Below are positions 15,486 to 23,931 of a DNA stretch of 29,389 nt, in pieces. How positions within the stretch are numbered: the stretch's first letter is position 1; each line of letters begins with the position of its first letter. The notes under the pieces were generated by a model. The model saw only the letters and a program-made list of their open reading frames with translations. It made no database searches and was not told the DNA's origin. This DNA comes from Collinsella sp. (GTDB lineage: Bacteria; Actinomycetota; Coriobacteriia; Coriobacteriales; Coriobacteriaceae), in NCBI GenBank assembly GCA_019419645.1, contig DXZN01000020.1, positions 1 to 29,389 of the forward strand, read 5' to 3'. A program made the translations under genes and the position numbers.

Positions 15486-18400
15486 ATGAGTAAGTACACG
15501 AGGGGTCTCTTGGCGGTGATACTGGCCGTAGTGCTGGTGTTGCCGGCTGCAGCATTTGCCATGCTGCCCGAGGCCAACGCCAGGTCCAGCACCGGTATGG
15601 ACGGACCGACAATGACCGGAAAGGTCGTCGACTACGACACCAGTAACCACTGGAAGTTCTGGGCCGGCGGCTATGATGGCAAGGAAGTGACAACTCAAAA
15701 CATCGGTCGAATCTGGACCGATAAGACGGTCAAGGAAACCGCGGCAAACGAAGAGTCGGATTTTCTGACCATGCTGTCTGCTATCTCTTCGACGTCCGAT
15801 ACGACGGTTTCCGGCAAGCCGCTCGACGTCGTGCTGGTGCTGGACGCTTCTGGTTCGATGAATGACCCCATGGGCAGTGGAGATTCCACCAAGCGTATCA
15901 GAGCGCTGAAAACGGCCGCCAATAGCTTTATCGATGCCATTGCCAAAGAAAATGCAAAGATTTCGGACGAGTCCAAGCAGCATCAAGTTGCCATCGTAAA
16001 GTTTTCCGGCAATATGGCTGGTTGGGTCGGCAACGACACGTATTTGGAGTGGGGGTATAGGTGCAACTACTCGCAGACCATGAAGAAGCTGACGCTCTGC
16101 AAGGGCAATGACGCGACGAACCTTAAGAGTACGGTCGACTCCATCAGGCCTAATGGCGCCACGCGCGCCGACTATGGCTTACGGCTGGCTAATGGGGTAT
16201 TTTCGTCTGGTCGCGCCGACGCCAAAAAGATCGTTGTCTTCTTCACCGATGGCTCACCTACGAGTTCCAGTGGATTCGAGGCCGAGGTTGCCAATAGCGC
16301 CATCCGTAGCGCCAAGAACCTCAAGAATAAAGGTACCGACATTTACGCTATCGGCATCTTTGACGGTGCAAATCCCAATGACGACCCCACGGAAAAGCGC
16401 ACAAGCAGAGAGAATAAGTTCATGCATGCCGTGTCGAGCAATTATCCCGACGCAAATTCGTATAAGAGCGATGAGCTTGGCACACGTGCAGAAAACTCCG
16501 ATTACTACAAGTCGGCAACCAGCGCCTCTGAGCTCGAGAAAATCTTCGAAGAGATCTCGGGAAGCATTATCCAAGCTGGTTACCCGACCGAAGTTCACGG
16601 CGGTTATGGCGAGCATAAGTCTGGCTACATTACGTTTACTGACGAGCTGGGCGACTTTATGCAGGTCGACAACTTTACGTCTGTCGTGTACAACGGCGAG
16701 ACGTTTACCAACCCGGCAATAAAGACCGAAGGCAACATCGACACCTACAAATTTGAGGGTGCTGCCGCGAACCTAGTCATCACCGTTCAGCATGCCGAAA
16801 AGAACAAGCCCCGGACCGGCGATATCGTAACGGTTAAGATTCCTGCGTCGCTGATTCCGTTGCGCCACTTTAAGATCAAAGATGGCATGCTTACGGTCGA
16901 CAATACTGAGCCCGTTCGGGTGAGCTACACCTCGAGCGTTAAGAAAGACGCGCTCGATAACCTGTTTACACCCGAGCAGGTAGTGGGGCTTGAGGATTAC
17001 ATTAAGAGCAATACGACCACCGCGAAGGACGACTCCAAGACCGTAAACTTCTACGCGGACAAGTGGAAGAACGGTGCGCTGGGCGATACGATTGCCAACT
17101 TTGAGCCCGCGGATTCCAACCGCTATTACTATTTCCAGAAGCAGACCCCCATTTACGTGGATGAAAGCTGCACAACGCCCGCAACGGGTTCGCTGGCTGC
17201 CGAGGGCATCTATTACTACAAGGATGAGTTCGAGGTGAAGGGCACAGACGGCAAGGCCGAGCTCCGTACGGCTGTTATTGAGTTTACCGGCGGAGACGCC
17301 GCGAGCTTTGAGGGCGCCATCGTGCCCGACGCGAGCGGAAACCTGTCGTTTAGCAAGGGAACCGCGCGCCTGGCCTTTATTGACGAGCTCCACACCACCA
17401 AGGAGCGCGTGGGCGGTAACCCCACTGGCACCGCGACCGACGTGCTCAACCCCAAGTGGAACAACATGTCTGCCAAGTCGAACGCCACAGAGGTTGACGT
17501 TCACCTGGGCAACAACGGCAAGATCAGCTATAAGTACGACATGACGCCGGCAACGGTGGATACTAAGGCGAAGTTTGGCCTGACCAAGGTGCTCGAGGGC
17601 CGCGAGTGGGCGGATACGGACAAGTTTGAGTTTGGCCTGACGTCCGAGAACGGCGCCCCGATGCCTGCGGCTACGACTGCGATCGTGCACAAGGCTGACC
17701 TGGACCAGGGCAAGGCTGCCATCGACTTCGGCACGATCGAATACGCCGAACCTGGCACGTACGTCTACAAGGTCAGTGAAAAGCACGCCGGGACCACGAT
17801 TGACGGCATCGCCTACAGCGGTAACGTCGCGGAGATCACCGTGACGGTGACGCCCGACAAGAAGGGTGAGCTCAGCGCCGCTGTGAAGGTGGCCTGGAGT
17901 GAACCCGAAGTGACCGAATTCAAGAACGTCTACGCTGCGGATCCTGTTGAGTCCAGCGTTACCGACGAGATCAAGGTCGCCAAGTCCCTGACCGGCCGCG
18001 ATCTCAAGGACGGCGAGTTTAGCTTTGAGTTGCGCGAGATCAAGGGCGAGGACTCTGAGCTTATCGAGACCGTCAAGAATGACGCCAACGGCAACGTTGT
18101 GTTCAGCGCCATTAAGTACACCGAGGCCGGCGAGCACACCTATACGCTGAGCGAGGTCAAGGGCAATGCCGGCGGCATCACCTACGACGAAACCGTCTAC
18201 ACCATCGTGGCGACCATCAGCGATAACGACAAGGGCCAGCTGGTGGCCACGCACAAGCTGAAGGGCGCCGAGGACGCCAAGAGTATCGAGTTCAAGAACG
18301 CCTACACCGCGAATGCTGCCGAGGCATCGCTTGCGGGCATCAAGAACCTGCAGTTCGCCAAAGGTCTGACCCCGGCCGATATTGCCGGCAAGTTCACCTT

Positions 18401-21400
18401 TACCGTGACCGGCGAAGAGGGCGCGCCCATGCCTGCGAACACGAGCGTGACCAATGATGCCAAGGGCAAAGTCGACTTCGGCAAGATCACCTTTACGCTC
18501 GACGACCTTAACAAGGCTCTGGGTGAGAAGCCCGAGAAGCGCGAACATACCTTTACCTACACCGTGACCGAGTCCGGCGAGGTCGCTGGCGTGACCAACG
18601 ACGCCAAGCCTTCGCGTACGGTTTCCTTCACCGTGACCGATGACGGCGAGGGTAATCTGAGGGTGTCCCGCAAGCCGGATGGCAACGCAGCCTTTACGTT
18701 CACCAATACCTATAGCGTGACACCTGTCGAGACGAGCGTCACCGACCAGATCACCGCGACCAAGGTTCTGACCGGCCGCGATCTCAAGGAAGGTGAGTTC
18801 TCCTTCAAGCTCGTCGAGGGCGAGGGCGAGGCCGCCAAGGTCGTCGCTACCGGCACCAACGGCGCCGACGGCACGATTACGATGAGCCCCGTGAAGTACG
18901 ACAAGGCCGGAACGCACACCTACACGCTGCGCGAGGTCAACGGCGGAACCACCAGTAAGGGCGTCAAATACGACGAGAAGACCTACGCTATCGTGACCAC
19001 CATTACCGACAAGGGCGACGGCACGCTCGAGGCAAAGCACGAGCTGAAGGGCGCCGAGGACGTTCAGAGCATTAAGTTCGAGAACACCTACAGCGTGACC
19101 CCGCTCGAGACCGAGGTTGACTTTGATCTGAGCAAGGCCATTGACGGCCGCGACTGGACGGATGCGGACAAGTTCAGCTTTACCATTACCGCCGCCGAGG
19201 GCACCCCGCTGCCCGACCCCGCAACCGTGACCGTGAACAAGAAGGACGCGAAGGACGGCATCGCCGCCATCAACTTCGGCAAGATCCGCTACACGGCTGC
19301 CGGAACCTACAAGTACGAGATTCGCGAGAACGCAGGCAACGCGGCAGGCATGACGTATGACGGACATGTCGCGACCGCCGAAGTGACCGTGACTGATAAC
19401 GGCAAGGGCGTCCTGACCGCCAACGTCACCAAGAAGGAAAACGGCCGCTTCACCAACAAGTACCACACTGAGCTCAACTACACCGCGGCCGGCGGCCTTA
19501 AGCTCAGCAAGACCCTCTCCGGGCGTCCCATGACCGAGGGCCAGTTCACCTTTACCGTGACGCCCGCCGACGCAGCTTCTGCCAATGCGCTCGGCCTGCA
19601 CGAGGGCGCCAACGTGTACAAGTCCCCTGCAGCGACAGAGGGAACCGTCGGCCTGATCGACATTCTGGCCGGCCATGAGGTCAAGTTTACGCAGGCTGAC
19701 GCGGGTAAGACCTTTACATACACCGTTGCCGAGAAGAACGACGGCCAGCCCGGCTACACCTACGACGATGCCGAGCGCACCGTGACGATCGCTATCGCCG
19801 ACGATGGTGCTGGCACGCTCACTGCCACCACGACCGTCTCTGGCGGACCTAATGGCACGCCCGTGACGGTCCACAAGAGCGGCGAGAATAAGGTCGAGAG
19901 CGCCTTGGTCCCGTTCGCCAACAGCTATAGCGCCACGACCGATGCGCACGGTGGTGACGTTGCTCAGATCGTTGCCACCAAGACCCTGACCGGTCGTCCG
20001 ATGGCCGACGGCGAGTTCTACTTTGGCATCGCCTACGCGGGCGAGACGGAAGCCATCGAGGGTACGTGCGTTACCAACGTTAACGGCCAGGTGAGCTTTG
20101 GCACGCTGCATTACACGACCGAGATGCTTGCCGACCTGGTAAACGCCAAACGCGCCATCCGCACCGACACGGATGCCAAGCTTGCGTGGACCATCAACTA
20201 CACGGCGTTTGAGTACACGTCCCCGCTCGCAGCAAAGGGTATTACCGCCGCAAAGCCGAGCTTTAGCTTTAAGGTCATCGTCGTCGATAACGGCGACGGC
20301 ACCCTGACGGCAAAGCCTGACTACGGTGGCATTCAGCCCTTGTTCGAGAACGTCTACGGCGCCGATGCCGTTGATGCCGCGCTTGCCGGCATCAAGAAGC
20401 TCCAGGCAGCTGAGGGTCTGACCCCGGCCGATATCACGGGCAAGTTCACCTTCACCGTGACTGCCGACGAGGCTGGTGCCCCGATGCCCGAGCACGCAAC
20501 CGTGACCAACGACGCGGCCGGCAACGTGGACTTTGGCAAGATCCACTTTACGCTCGATGACCTCAACCGCGCCCTGGGCGTGACGGACAACGCTTCTGGC
20601 GATGCATCGAACAACGCTGAAGCCAACGCCGACGAGGCCGAGGTTGACGCTGACGCCAGCGGTGACGAGACCAAGGACGAGTCCGAGCCCGCAGCCCCCA
20701 CCGCCCCGCGCTCGCACACCTTTACCTATACGGTGACCGAGTCCGGTAGCGCCCCTGGCGTGACCAACGACGCTAACGTAACGCGCAAGGTCTCCTACAC
20801 CGTGACCGATGACGGCGCTGGACATCTGAGCGTCAAGCGCGACGGCGGCGACGGTGCGGACTTTACGTTCACCAACACGTACAGCGTGGCACCCACCGAT
20901 TCTTCCGTGACCGATCAGGTCAAGACGGTCAAGCGTCTGACCGGACGCGACCTTGCAGCCGGCGAGTTCACGTTTGATCTGCTCGAGGACGGCGTGGTTG
21001 TCGCTAGCGGCACCAACGACGCCAACGGCACCGTTACGCTGAGCCCGATCCACTATGAGGCGCCCGGCACGCACACGTACACGCTGCGCGAGGCTTGCCC
21101 CAACGCGCTCGGCCTGTACAAGGGCGTCACCTATGACGGCGCGACCTATACCGTCGTGACCACCGTCTCCGACAACGGCGACGGCACGCTGACCGCGACG
21201 CACAAGCTCGAGGGAACCACCGAGTCGGCTGGCTTTACTAACAAGTATCACGCCATGCCCACGCAGGTTTCCATCGGCGCCATCAAGGTGCTCGAGGGAC
21301 GCGAGCTCAAGAAGGACGAGTTTAGCTTTAAGCTCGTTGGCGAGGACATCGAGTCCACCGTCACCAACGATGCCGACGGCAAGATCAACTTCGACAAGTT

Positions 21401-21782
21401 CGAGTACGACGAGCCCGGTACGTACGTCTACACCATCAGCGAGGTCAAGGGCGACGAGGCCAGTATGACCTATGACAAGTCCGTCTTTACCGCGACCGTC
21501 AACGTGGTCGACGACGGCGAGGGCAGCCTCAAGGCGAACGTCACCTTTACCAAGGGCGACAAGAGTGTCGAGGGTATCGTGTTCAACAACATGTACAAGA
21601 AGCCCGAGACGCCCGTGCCGACGCCCGACCCCGGTACGTCCAAGACCGTGACGAACATCGTCAAGACGGTTAAGGGCTTCCTGCCCACTACGGGTGACCA
21701 GCAGGCCGCCGCACTGCTCATGGCATTTGTCATCGCCATGGCCGGCGTCGGAGCCCTGGTCTGGGGTATCCGTAAGCGCTAG
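15486..21782 (+). CDS. giant LPXTG-anchored surface adhesin/pilin-like protein with VWA domain and ten isopeptide domains
   Basis: 2098 residues, ATG preceded by GAAGGGAGA. A signal peptide (residues 1 to about 32: KYTRGLL, hydrophobic core, AFAMLPEANA) targets export. A von Willebrand A domain follows, with the MIDAS motif VLVLDASGSMND (D120, S122, S124), a threonine in GATRADYG and VVFFTDGSPT; it spans about residues 112-370. From about residue 700, ten pilin-isopeptide (Spy0128-type) domains repeat. Each starts with a version of K-x-L-x-GR (LTGRDLKDGEF near 835) or the GLTPADI.GKF variant (near 958 and 1640), has YTL.E or YTVTE, and ends F-x-N-x-Y. These hold the Lys, Glu and Asn of self-formed isopeptide bonds. 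LPTTG lies at 2066-2070, followed by a membrane helix and RKR, so a sortase anchors it to the cell wall. No sortase gene is in the window. Confidence 0.93.
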   Translation: MSKYTRGLLAVILAVVLVLPAAAFAMLPEANARSSTGMDGPTMTGKVVDYDTSNHWKFWAGGYDGKEVTTQNIGRIWTDKTVKETAANEESDFLTMLSAISSTSDTTVSGKPLDVVLVLDASGSMNDPMGSGDSTKRIRALKTAANSFIDAIAKENAKISDESKQHQVAIVKFSGNMAGWVGNDTYLEWGYRCNYSQTMKKLTLCKGNDATNLKSTVDSIRPNGATRADYGLRLANGVFSSGRADAKKIVVFFTDGSPTSSSGFEAEVANSAIRSAKNLKNKGTDIYAIGIFDGANPNDDPTEKRTSRENKFMHAVSSNYPDANSYKSDELGTRAENSDYYKSATSASELEKIFEEISGSIIQAGYPTEVHGGYGEHKSGYITFTDELGDFMQVDNFTSVVYNGETFTNPAIKTEGNIDTYKFEGAAANLVITVQHAEKNKPRTGDIVTVKIPASLIPLRHFKIKDGMLTVDNTEPVRVSYTSSVKKDALDNLFTPEQVVGLEDYIKSNTTTAKDDSKTVNFYADKWKNGALGDTIANFEPADSNRYYYFQKQTPIYVDESCTTPATGSLAAEGIYYYKDEFEVKGTDGKAELRTAVIEFTGGDAASFEGAIVPDASGNLSFSKGTARLAFIDELHTTKERVGGNPTGTATDVLNPKWNNMSAKSNATEVDVHLGNNGKISYKYDMTPATVDTKAKFGLTKVLEGREWADTDKFEFGLTSENGAPMPAATTAIVHKADLDQGKAAIDFGTIEYAEPGTYVYKVSEKHAGTTIDGIAYSGNVAEITVTVTPDKKGELSAAVKVAWSEPEVTEFKNVYAADPVESSVTDEIKVAKSLTGRDLKDGEFSFELREIKGEDSELIETVKNDANGNVVFSAIKYTEAGEHTYTLSEVKGNAGGITYDETVYTIVATISDNDKGQLVATHKLKGAEDAKSIEFKNAYTANAAEASLAGIKNLQFAKGLTPADIAGKFTFTVTGEEGAPMPANTSVTNDAKGKVDFGKITFTLDDLNKALGEKPEKREHTFTYTVTESGEVAGVTNDAKPSRTVSFTVTDDGEGNLRVSRKPDGNAAFTFTNTYSVTPVETSVTDQITATKVLTGRDLKEGEFSFKLVEGEGEAAKVVATGTNGADGTITMSPVKYDKAGTHTYTLREVNGGTTSKGVKYDEKTYAIVTTITDKGDGTLEAKHELKGAEDVQSIKFENTYSVTPLETEVDFDLSKAIDGRDWTDADKFSFTITAAEGTPLPDPATVTVNKKDAKDGIAAINFGKIRYTAAGTYKYEIRENAGNAAGMTYDGHVATAEVTVTDNGKGVLTANVTKKENGRFTNKYHTELNYTAAGGLKLSKTLSGRPMTEGQFTFTVTPADAASANALGLHEGANVYKSPAATEGTVGLIDILAGHEVKFTQADAGKTFTYTVAEKNDGQPGYTYDDAERTVTIAIADDGAGTLTATTTVSGGPNGTPVTVHKSGENKVESALVPFANSYSATTDAHGGDVAQIVATKTLTGRPMADGEFYFGIAYAGETEAIEGTCVTNVNGQVSFGTLHYTTEMLADLVNAKRAIRTDTDAKLAWTINYTAFEYTSPLAAKGITAAKPSFSFKVIVVDNGDGTLTAKPDYGGIQPLFENVYGADAVDAALAGIKKLQAAEGLTPADITGKFTFTVTADEAGAPMPEHATVTNDAAGNVDFGKIHFTLDDLNRALGVTDNASGDASNNAEANADEAEVDADASGDETKDESEPAAPTAPRSHTFTYTVTESGSAPGVTNDANVTRKVSYTVTDDGAGHLSVKRDGGDGADFTFTNTYSVAPTDSSVTDQVKTVKRLTGRDLAAGEFTFDLLEDGVVVASGTNDANGTVTLSPIHYEAPGTHTYTLREACPNALGLYKGVTYDGATYTVVTTVSDNGDGTLTATHKLEGTTESAGFTNKYHAMPTQVSIGAIKVLEGRELKKDEFSFKLVGEDIESTVTNDADGKINFDKFEYDEPGTYVYTISEVKGDEASMTYDKSVFTATVNVVDDGEGSLKANVTFTKGDKSVEGIVFNNMYKKPETPVPTPDPGTSKTVTNIVKTVKGFLPTTGDQQAAALLMAFVIAMAGVGALVWGIRKR
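20575..20705 (+). other. acidic low-complexity insert within isopeptide domain 8 of the adhesin
   Basis: Compared with domain 3, which has GEKPEKREHTF at the same place, domain 8 carries about 40 extra residues rich in Asp, Glu, Asn and Ala (for example NNAEANADEAEVDADASGDE). The insert sits in a loop before the SHTFTYTVTE strand and is probably surface-exposed. Confidence 0.75.
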
Positions 21783-21795
21783 GCACGCTGGCAGC

Positions 21796-21819
21796 GCCCG
21801 GGGCCAAAAGGCCCCGGGC
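21796..21819 (+). terminator. 10-bp GC hairpin after the adhesin gene
   Basis: GCCCGGGGCC (21796-21805), loop AAAA, GGCCCCGGGC (21810-21819). No T-run follows. It lies 13 bases past the stop. Confidence 0.65.
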
Positions 21820-21864
21820 GGCCGGCGGGAAGCCAGAACATAGCCCCCACCCATTACAGTCTGA

Positions 21865-22080
21865 AATAGGCCATCGATAAATTTCGATGGCGAGCATTCG
21901 GCGCATTGCCTACGATACGGGCAAGCCCCGAGGGGCCGCCGATCGGGCGCCTCCGGATGGCCGTCTGCCCCTGCCCCGTAGAGGGCCCGGGGGGTGTTGC
22001 CACCGGGGGCGCTCGCCGCTCCGGACGACTGATAGGAAACTGCCGGGCGCAAGCGCCACGGCCAGGTAATGTGGGTGTCG
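21865..22080 (+). ncRNA. candidate IS110 bridge RNA
   Basis: IS110-group elements encode a structured bridge RNA in the long non-coding end upstream of the transposase. Here that end is about 285 bases. It has a 5' hairpin CCATCGA-taaatt-TCGATGG (21871-21890). GGGGGGTGTT (21989-21998) is the exact reverse complement of the right flank AACACCCCCC (23387-23396). ATAGGAA (22032-22038) is identical to the element's right end (23382-23388). Target guide before donor guide is the order expected for a bridge RNA. The limits are approximate and no left target guide was identified with certainty. Confidence 0.45.
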
Positions 22081-22123
22081 CGGGGAGGGGTTCCGATCGG
22101 CCTACCGATTGGAGGATACCACC

Positions 22124-23281
22124 GTGGCACCAATTAGAATGCCGGAAGCCGTCATCGGGCTCGATGTCGGGAAATCGTCCCACTGGGCATGCGTCGCGAC
22201 CCGAGATGGCGAGGTGCTGTTGAGCACCCCCGTCGCGAACAGGGAGGACGACCTGGACTCGCTGTTCGGCCGCTTCCCCGATGCGCTCGTGGTCGTCGAC
22301 CAGTCGCGCAACATAGGCGCCCTCGCGCTCGCCCGCGCCAGGGCGGCCGGGATGTCGGCGGCGTACCTGCCGGGACTCGCGGCGCACGGGGCCGCCAGGC
22401 TCTTCGCCGGCGACGCCAAGACCGACGAGCGAGACGCGATGGTCATCGCGAAGACGGCGCTTGGCATCCCCGACGCGCTCCTGCCGGTCGGAGACCCAGG
22501 TCCGACAATTGCGGCGGCGAGGGCGCTGGCCGCCCAGAGGAACTTCCTGACCTGCGAGAACACTAGGAATAAGAACCGGCTGCGCAGCATCCTGCTGGAA
22601 TCGTGCCCCGCCTTCGAGGCACTGGTCGACCTGTCCGACGGGTCCCAGCTGAGGCTCATGGCATCCCTCGGCGGGGCCTGGTCGGTAGCCGACGCCGGGC
22701 CCCGCAGGGCGGCGGCGCTCACGCGTGGGGCGGCGCGCGGTAAGATCGAGGCCCTCGTCCGCTCGACAACCTCCTCGACAAGGCCGGATGCGTCGGTCGT
22801 CGCCGCCGAGGACCGGGCGGTGAAACTGCTCGCGCGCAGGATATCCGAGAACTCGGCGGAGATCGAGGCGATCACGGCGGAGATCTCCGCCCTGCTCGAG
22901 GGCGACGATACCTACCGATGCCTCCTGACGGTGCCGGGCATCGGGCCCAAAACCGCTTCCGAGTTTGCGATCTCCATCGACATCGAAGACTTCCCCAGTC
23001 ACGACAGGCTCGCGTCGTACTGCGGCTTGGCGCCGCGCAACCGCCAGTCGGGAACCTCGATCTCCTCGGTGACGGCATCGCGCCAAGGCAACAAGAGGCT
23101 GAAGAACCTGCTCATATTCTCATGCAACTGCCTTGCCCGGACAGAGGGGAGATGGGGCGACTACTACACCAGGTGCCGAGAGCGGGGCATGTCGCACGGC
23201 AAGGCGCTCAAGGCGCTGGCGCGAAAGAGACTGAAGGTCATCTACGCGGTCATGCGAGACAGGGTGCCTTACGCAGCCTAG
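22124..23281 (+). CDS. IS110-family transposase (DEDD RuvC-like recombinase)
   Basis: 385 residues from a GTG at 22124, chosen because GGAGGA ends seven bases upstream; a TTG at 22109 would precede the ribosome site. The N-terminal RuvC-like domain has IGLDVGKSSHW (D14), VVVDQS (D59), and KTDERDAMVIAK (D101, D104). The second acid is Asp instead of Glu, a form I associate with actinobacterial members. The C-terminal Transposase_20 domain shows LLTVPGIGPKTASEFAI and YCGLAPRNRQSGTSISS with the catalytic serine region, then RQGNKRLKNLL. Full length and intact, so the element may be active. It catalyses RNA-guided recombination in characterised relatives. Confidence 0.93.
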   Translation: MAPIRMPEAVIGLDVGKSSHWACVATRDGEVLLSTPVANREDDLDSLFGRFPDALVVVDQSRNIGALALARARAAGMSAAYLPGLAAHGAARLFAGDAKTDERDAMVIAKTALGIPDALLPVGDPGPTIAAARALAAQRNFLTCENTRNKNRLRSILLESCPAFEALVDLSDGSQLRLMASLGGAWSVADAGPRRAAALTRGAARGKIEALVRSTTSSTRPDASVVAAEDRAVKLLARRISENSAEIEAITAEISALLEGDDTYRCLLTVPGIGPKTASEFAISIDIEDFPSHDRLASYCGLAPRNRQSGTSISSVTASRQGNKRLKNLLIFSCNCLARTEGRWGDYYTRCRERGMSHGKALKALARKRLKVIYAVMRDRVPYAA

Positions 23282-23403
23282 CCGAAACGCACCGAGCAGA
23301 CCGAAGCCCACCGGCCTAATGGCTTGGCGTCAGCATGCCGCGATCCGGTCGCACGGAGAGCATTTCCCAGTTGACAAAACTATAGGAACACCCCCCATCC
23401 CCA

Positions 23404-23444
23404 GCCGCCACGGAGACGTCTCCCTTCTCCGTGGCGGCACTTTT
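23404..23444 (+). terminator. intrinsic terminator to the right of the IS110 element
   Basis: GCCGCCACGGAG (23404-23415) and CTCCGTGGCGGC (23427-23438) form a perfect 12-bp stem with an 11-base loop, followed by ACTTTTG. It may have been the adhesin terminator before IS110 inserted. Confidence 0.82.
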
Positions 23445-23466
23445 GTGCGCAGGGGAGGAAGGGCCG

Positions 23467-23623
23467 CCACGAAATCGGCCCATCTACTACGTTTAGTCCC
23501 TTACCCCCAAGCATGCCAAAAAAGCGAAAACAAAACCGCAGGTAGAACGCCTGCGATTTTCTGGAAAACGGGGGTATGGTTGGGGGTATCGAGTCAAACG
23601 TAGTAGATGGGCCGATTTCGTGG
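23467..23623 (+). repeat. long palindromic element C (arm family 2)
   Basis: 157 bp with a perfect 28-bp terminal inverted arm (23467-23494 and 23596-23623) that includes GGCCCATCTACTACGTTT, as in element B. The core is AAAACAAAACCGCAGGTA with partner GCCTGCGATTTTC. Same orientation as the other copies. Confidence 0.92.
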
Positions 23624-23637
23624 TTGGCGCCGCCAAA

Positions 23638-23668
23638 TGATCTCCCGGGGACGGAGGAAAACGGATCA
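23638..23668 (+). repeat. 31-bp box repeat, copy 3
   Basis: TGATCTCCCGGGGACGG at the start and GGAAAACGGATCA at the end, 31 bp, flanked by AAA and TTTT so that the inverted ends extend to AAATGATC / GATCATTT. It lies 14 bases after element C. Confidence 0.88.
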
Positions 23669-23717
23669 TTTTTGGCCCCACGCGGCTGGTGGGTGCGTTC
23701 GCGCAGGACCGTTCAAA

Positions 23718-23871
23718 CAAAACTATGCCGGTTTACGGGGCTGAGTCACGAGTCCCCAACCATGCCGATATTCGTGAAAATAAAACCGCAGGTAGACGAG
23801 CCGTCATTTTGCAGAAAACGCGGGTATGGATGGGGGTCCTGAGTTTAGCCCCGTAAACCGGCATAGTTTTG
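23718..23871 (+). repeat. long palindromic element D (arm family 1)
   Basis: 154 bp with a perfect 25-bp inverted arm (23718-23742 and 23847-23871) of the AACTATGCCGG type, the same length as element A. The core is AAAATAAAACCGCAGGTA. One arm position differs from A together with its partner (A14867/T14992 versus T23732/A23857), which keeps pairing intact. Confidence 0.92.
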
Positions 23872-23931
23872 AAATGGCATTAAATCGATGGCAGCCATTT
23901 TGCTATGCCGGAGCGGTCGACCGTTGGGTAA

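Larger units (their letters stand above)
21837..23388 (+). mobile_element. IS110-family insertion sequence, about 1.55 kb
   Basis: It contains the DEDD-type transposase, a long 5' non-coding end and a short 3' end. The sequence GAACA occurs at both presumed borders (21836-21840 and 23386-23390), and IS110 elements lack long terminal repeats and are flanked by a short shared core. The boundaries are inferred from this shared core and from the guide matches described under the bridge-RNA entry; they are uncertain by several bases. The element lies between the adhesin hairpin and a T-tailed terminator, so it probably inserted into the adhesin 3' region. Confidence 0.7.

Noticed and set aside
16773..22133. 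Very long open frame on the minus strand opposite the adhesin
   Set aside because: It is a by-product of the GC-rich, repetitive coding sequence on the plus strand. Its translation is low-complexity Gly/Val/His-rich with no recognisable domain, and the plus-strand frame has signal peptide, VWA and LPXTG.
23371..23386. TTGACA...TATAGG as a promoter at the IS110 right end
   Set aside because: The spacing between the two hexamers is only four bases. Joining the right end to the left end in a circle did not give an obvious -10 at 16-18 bases either.
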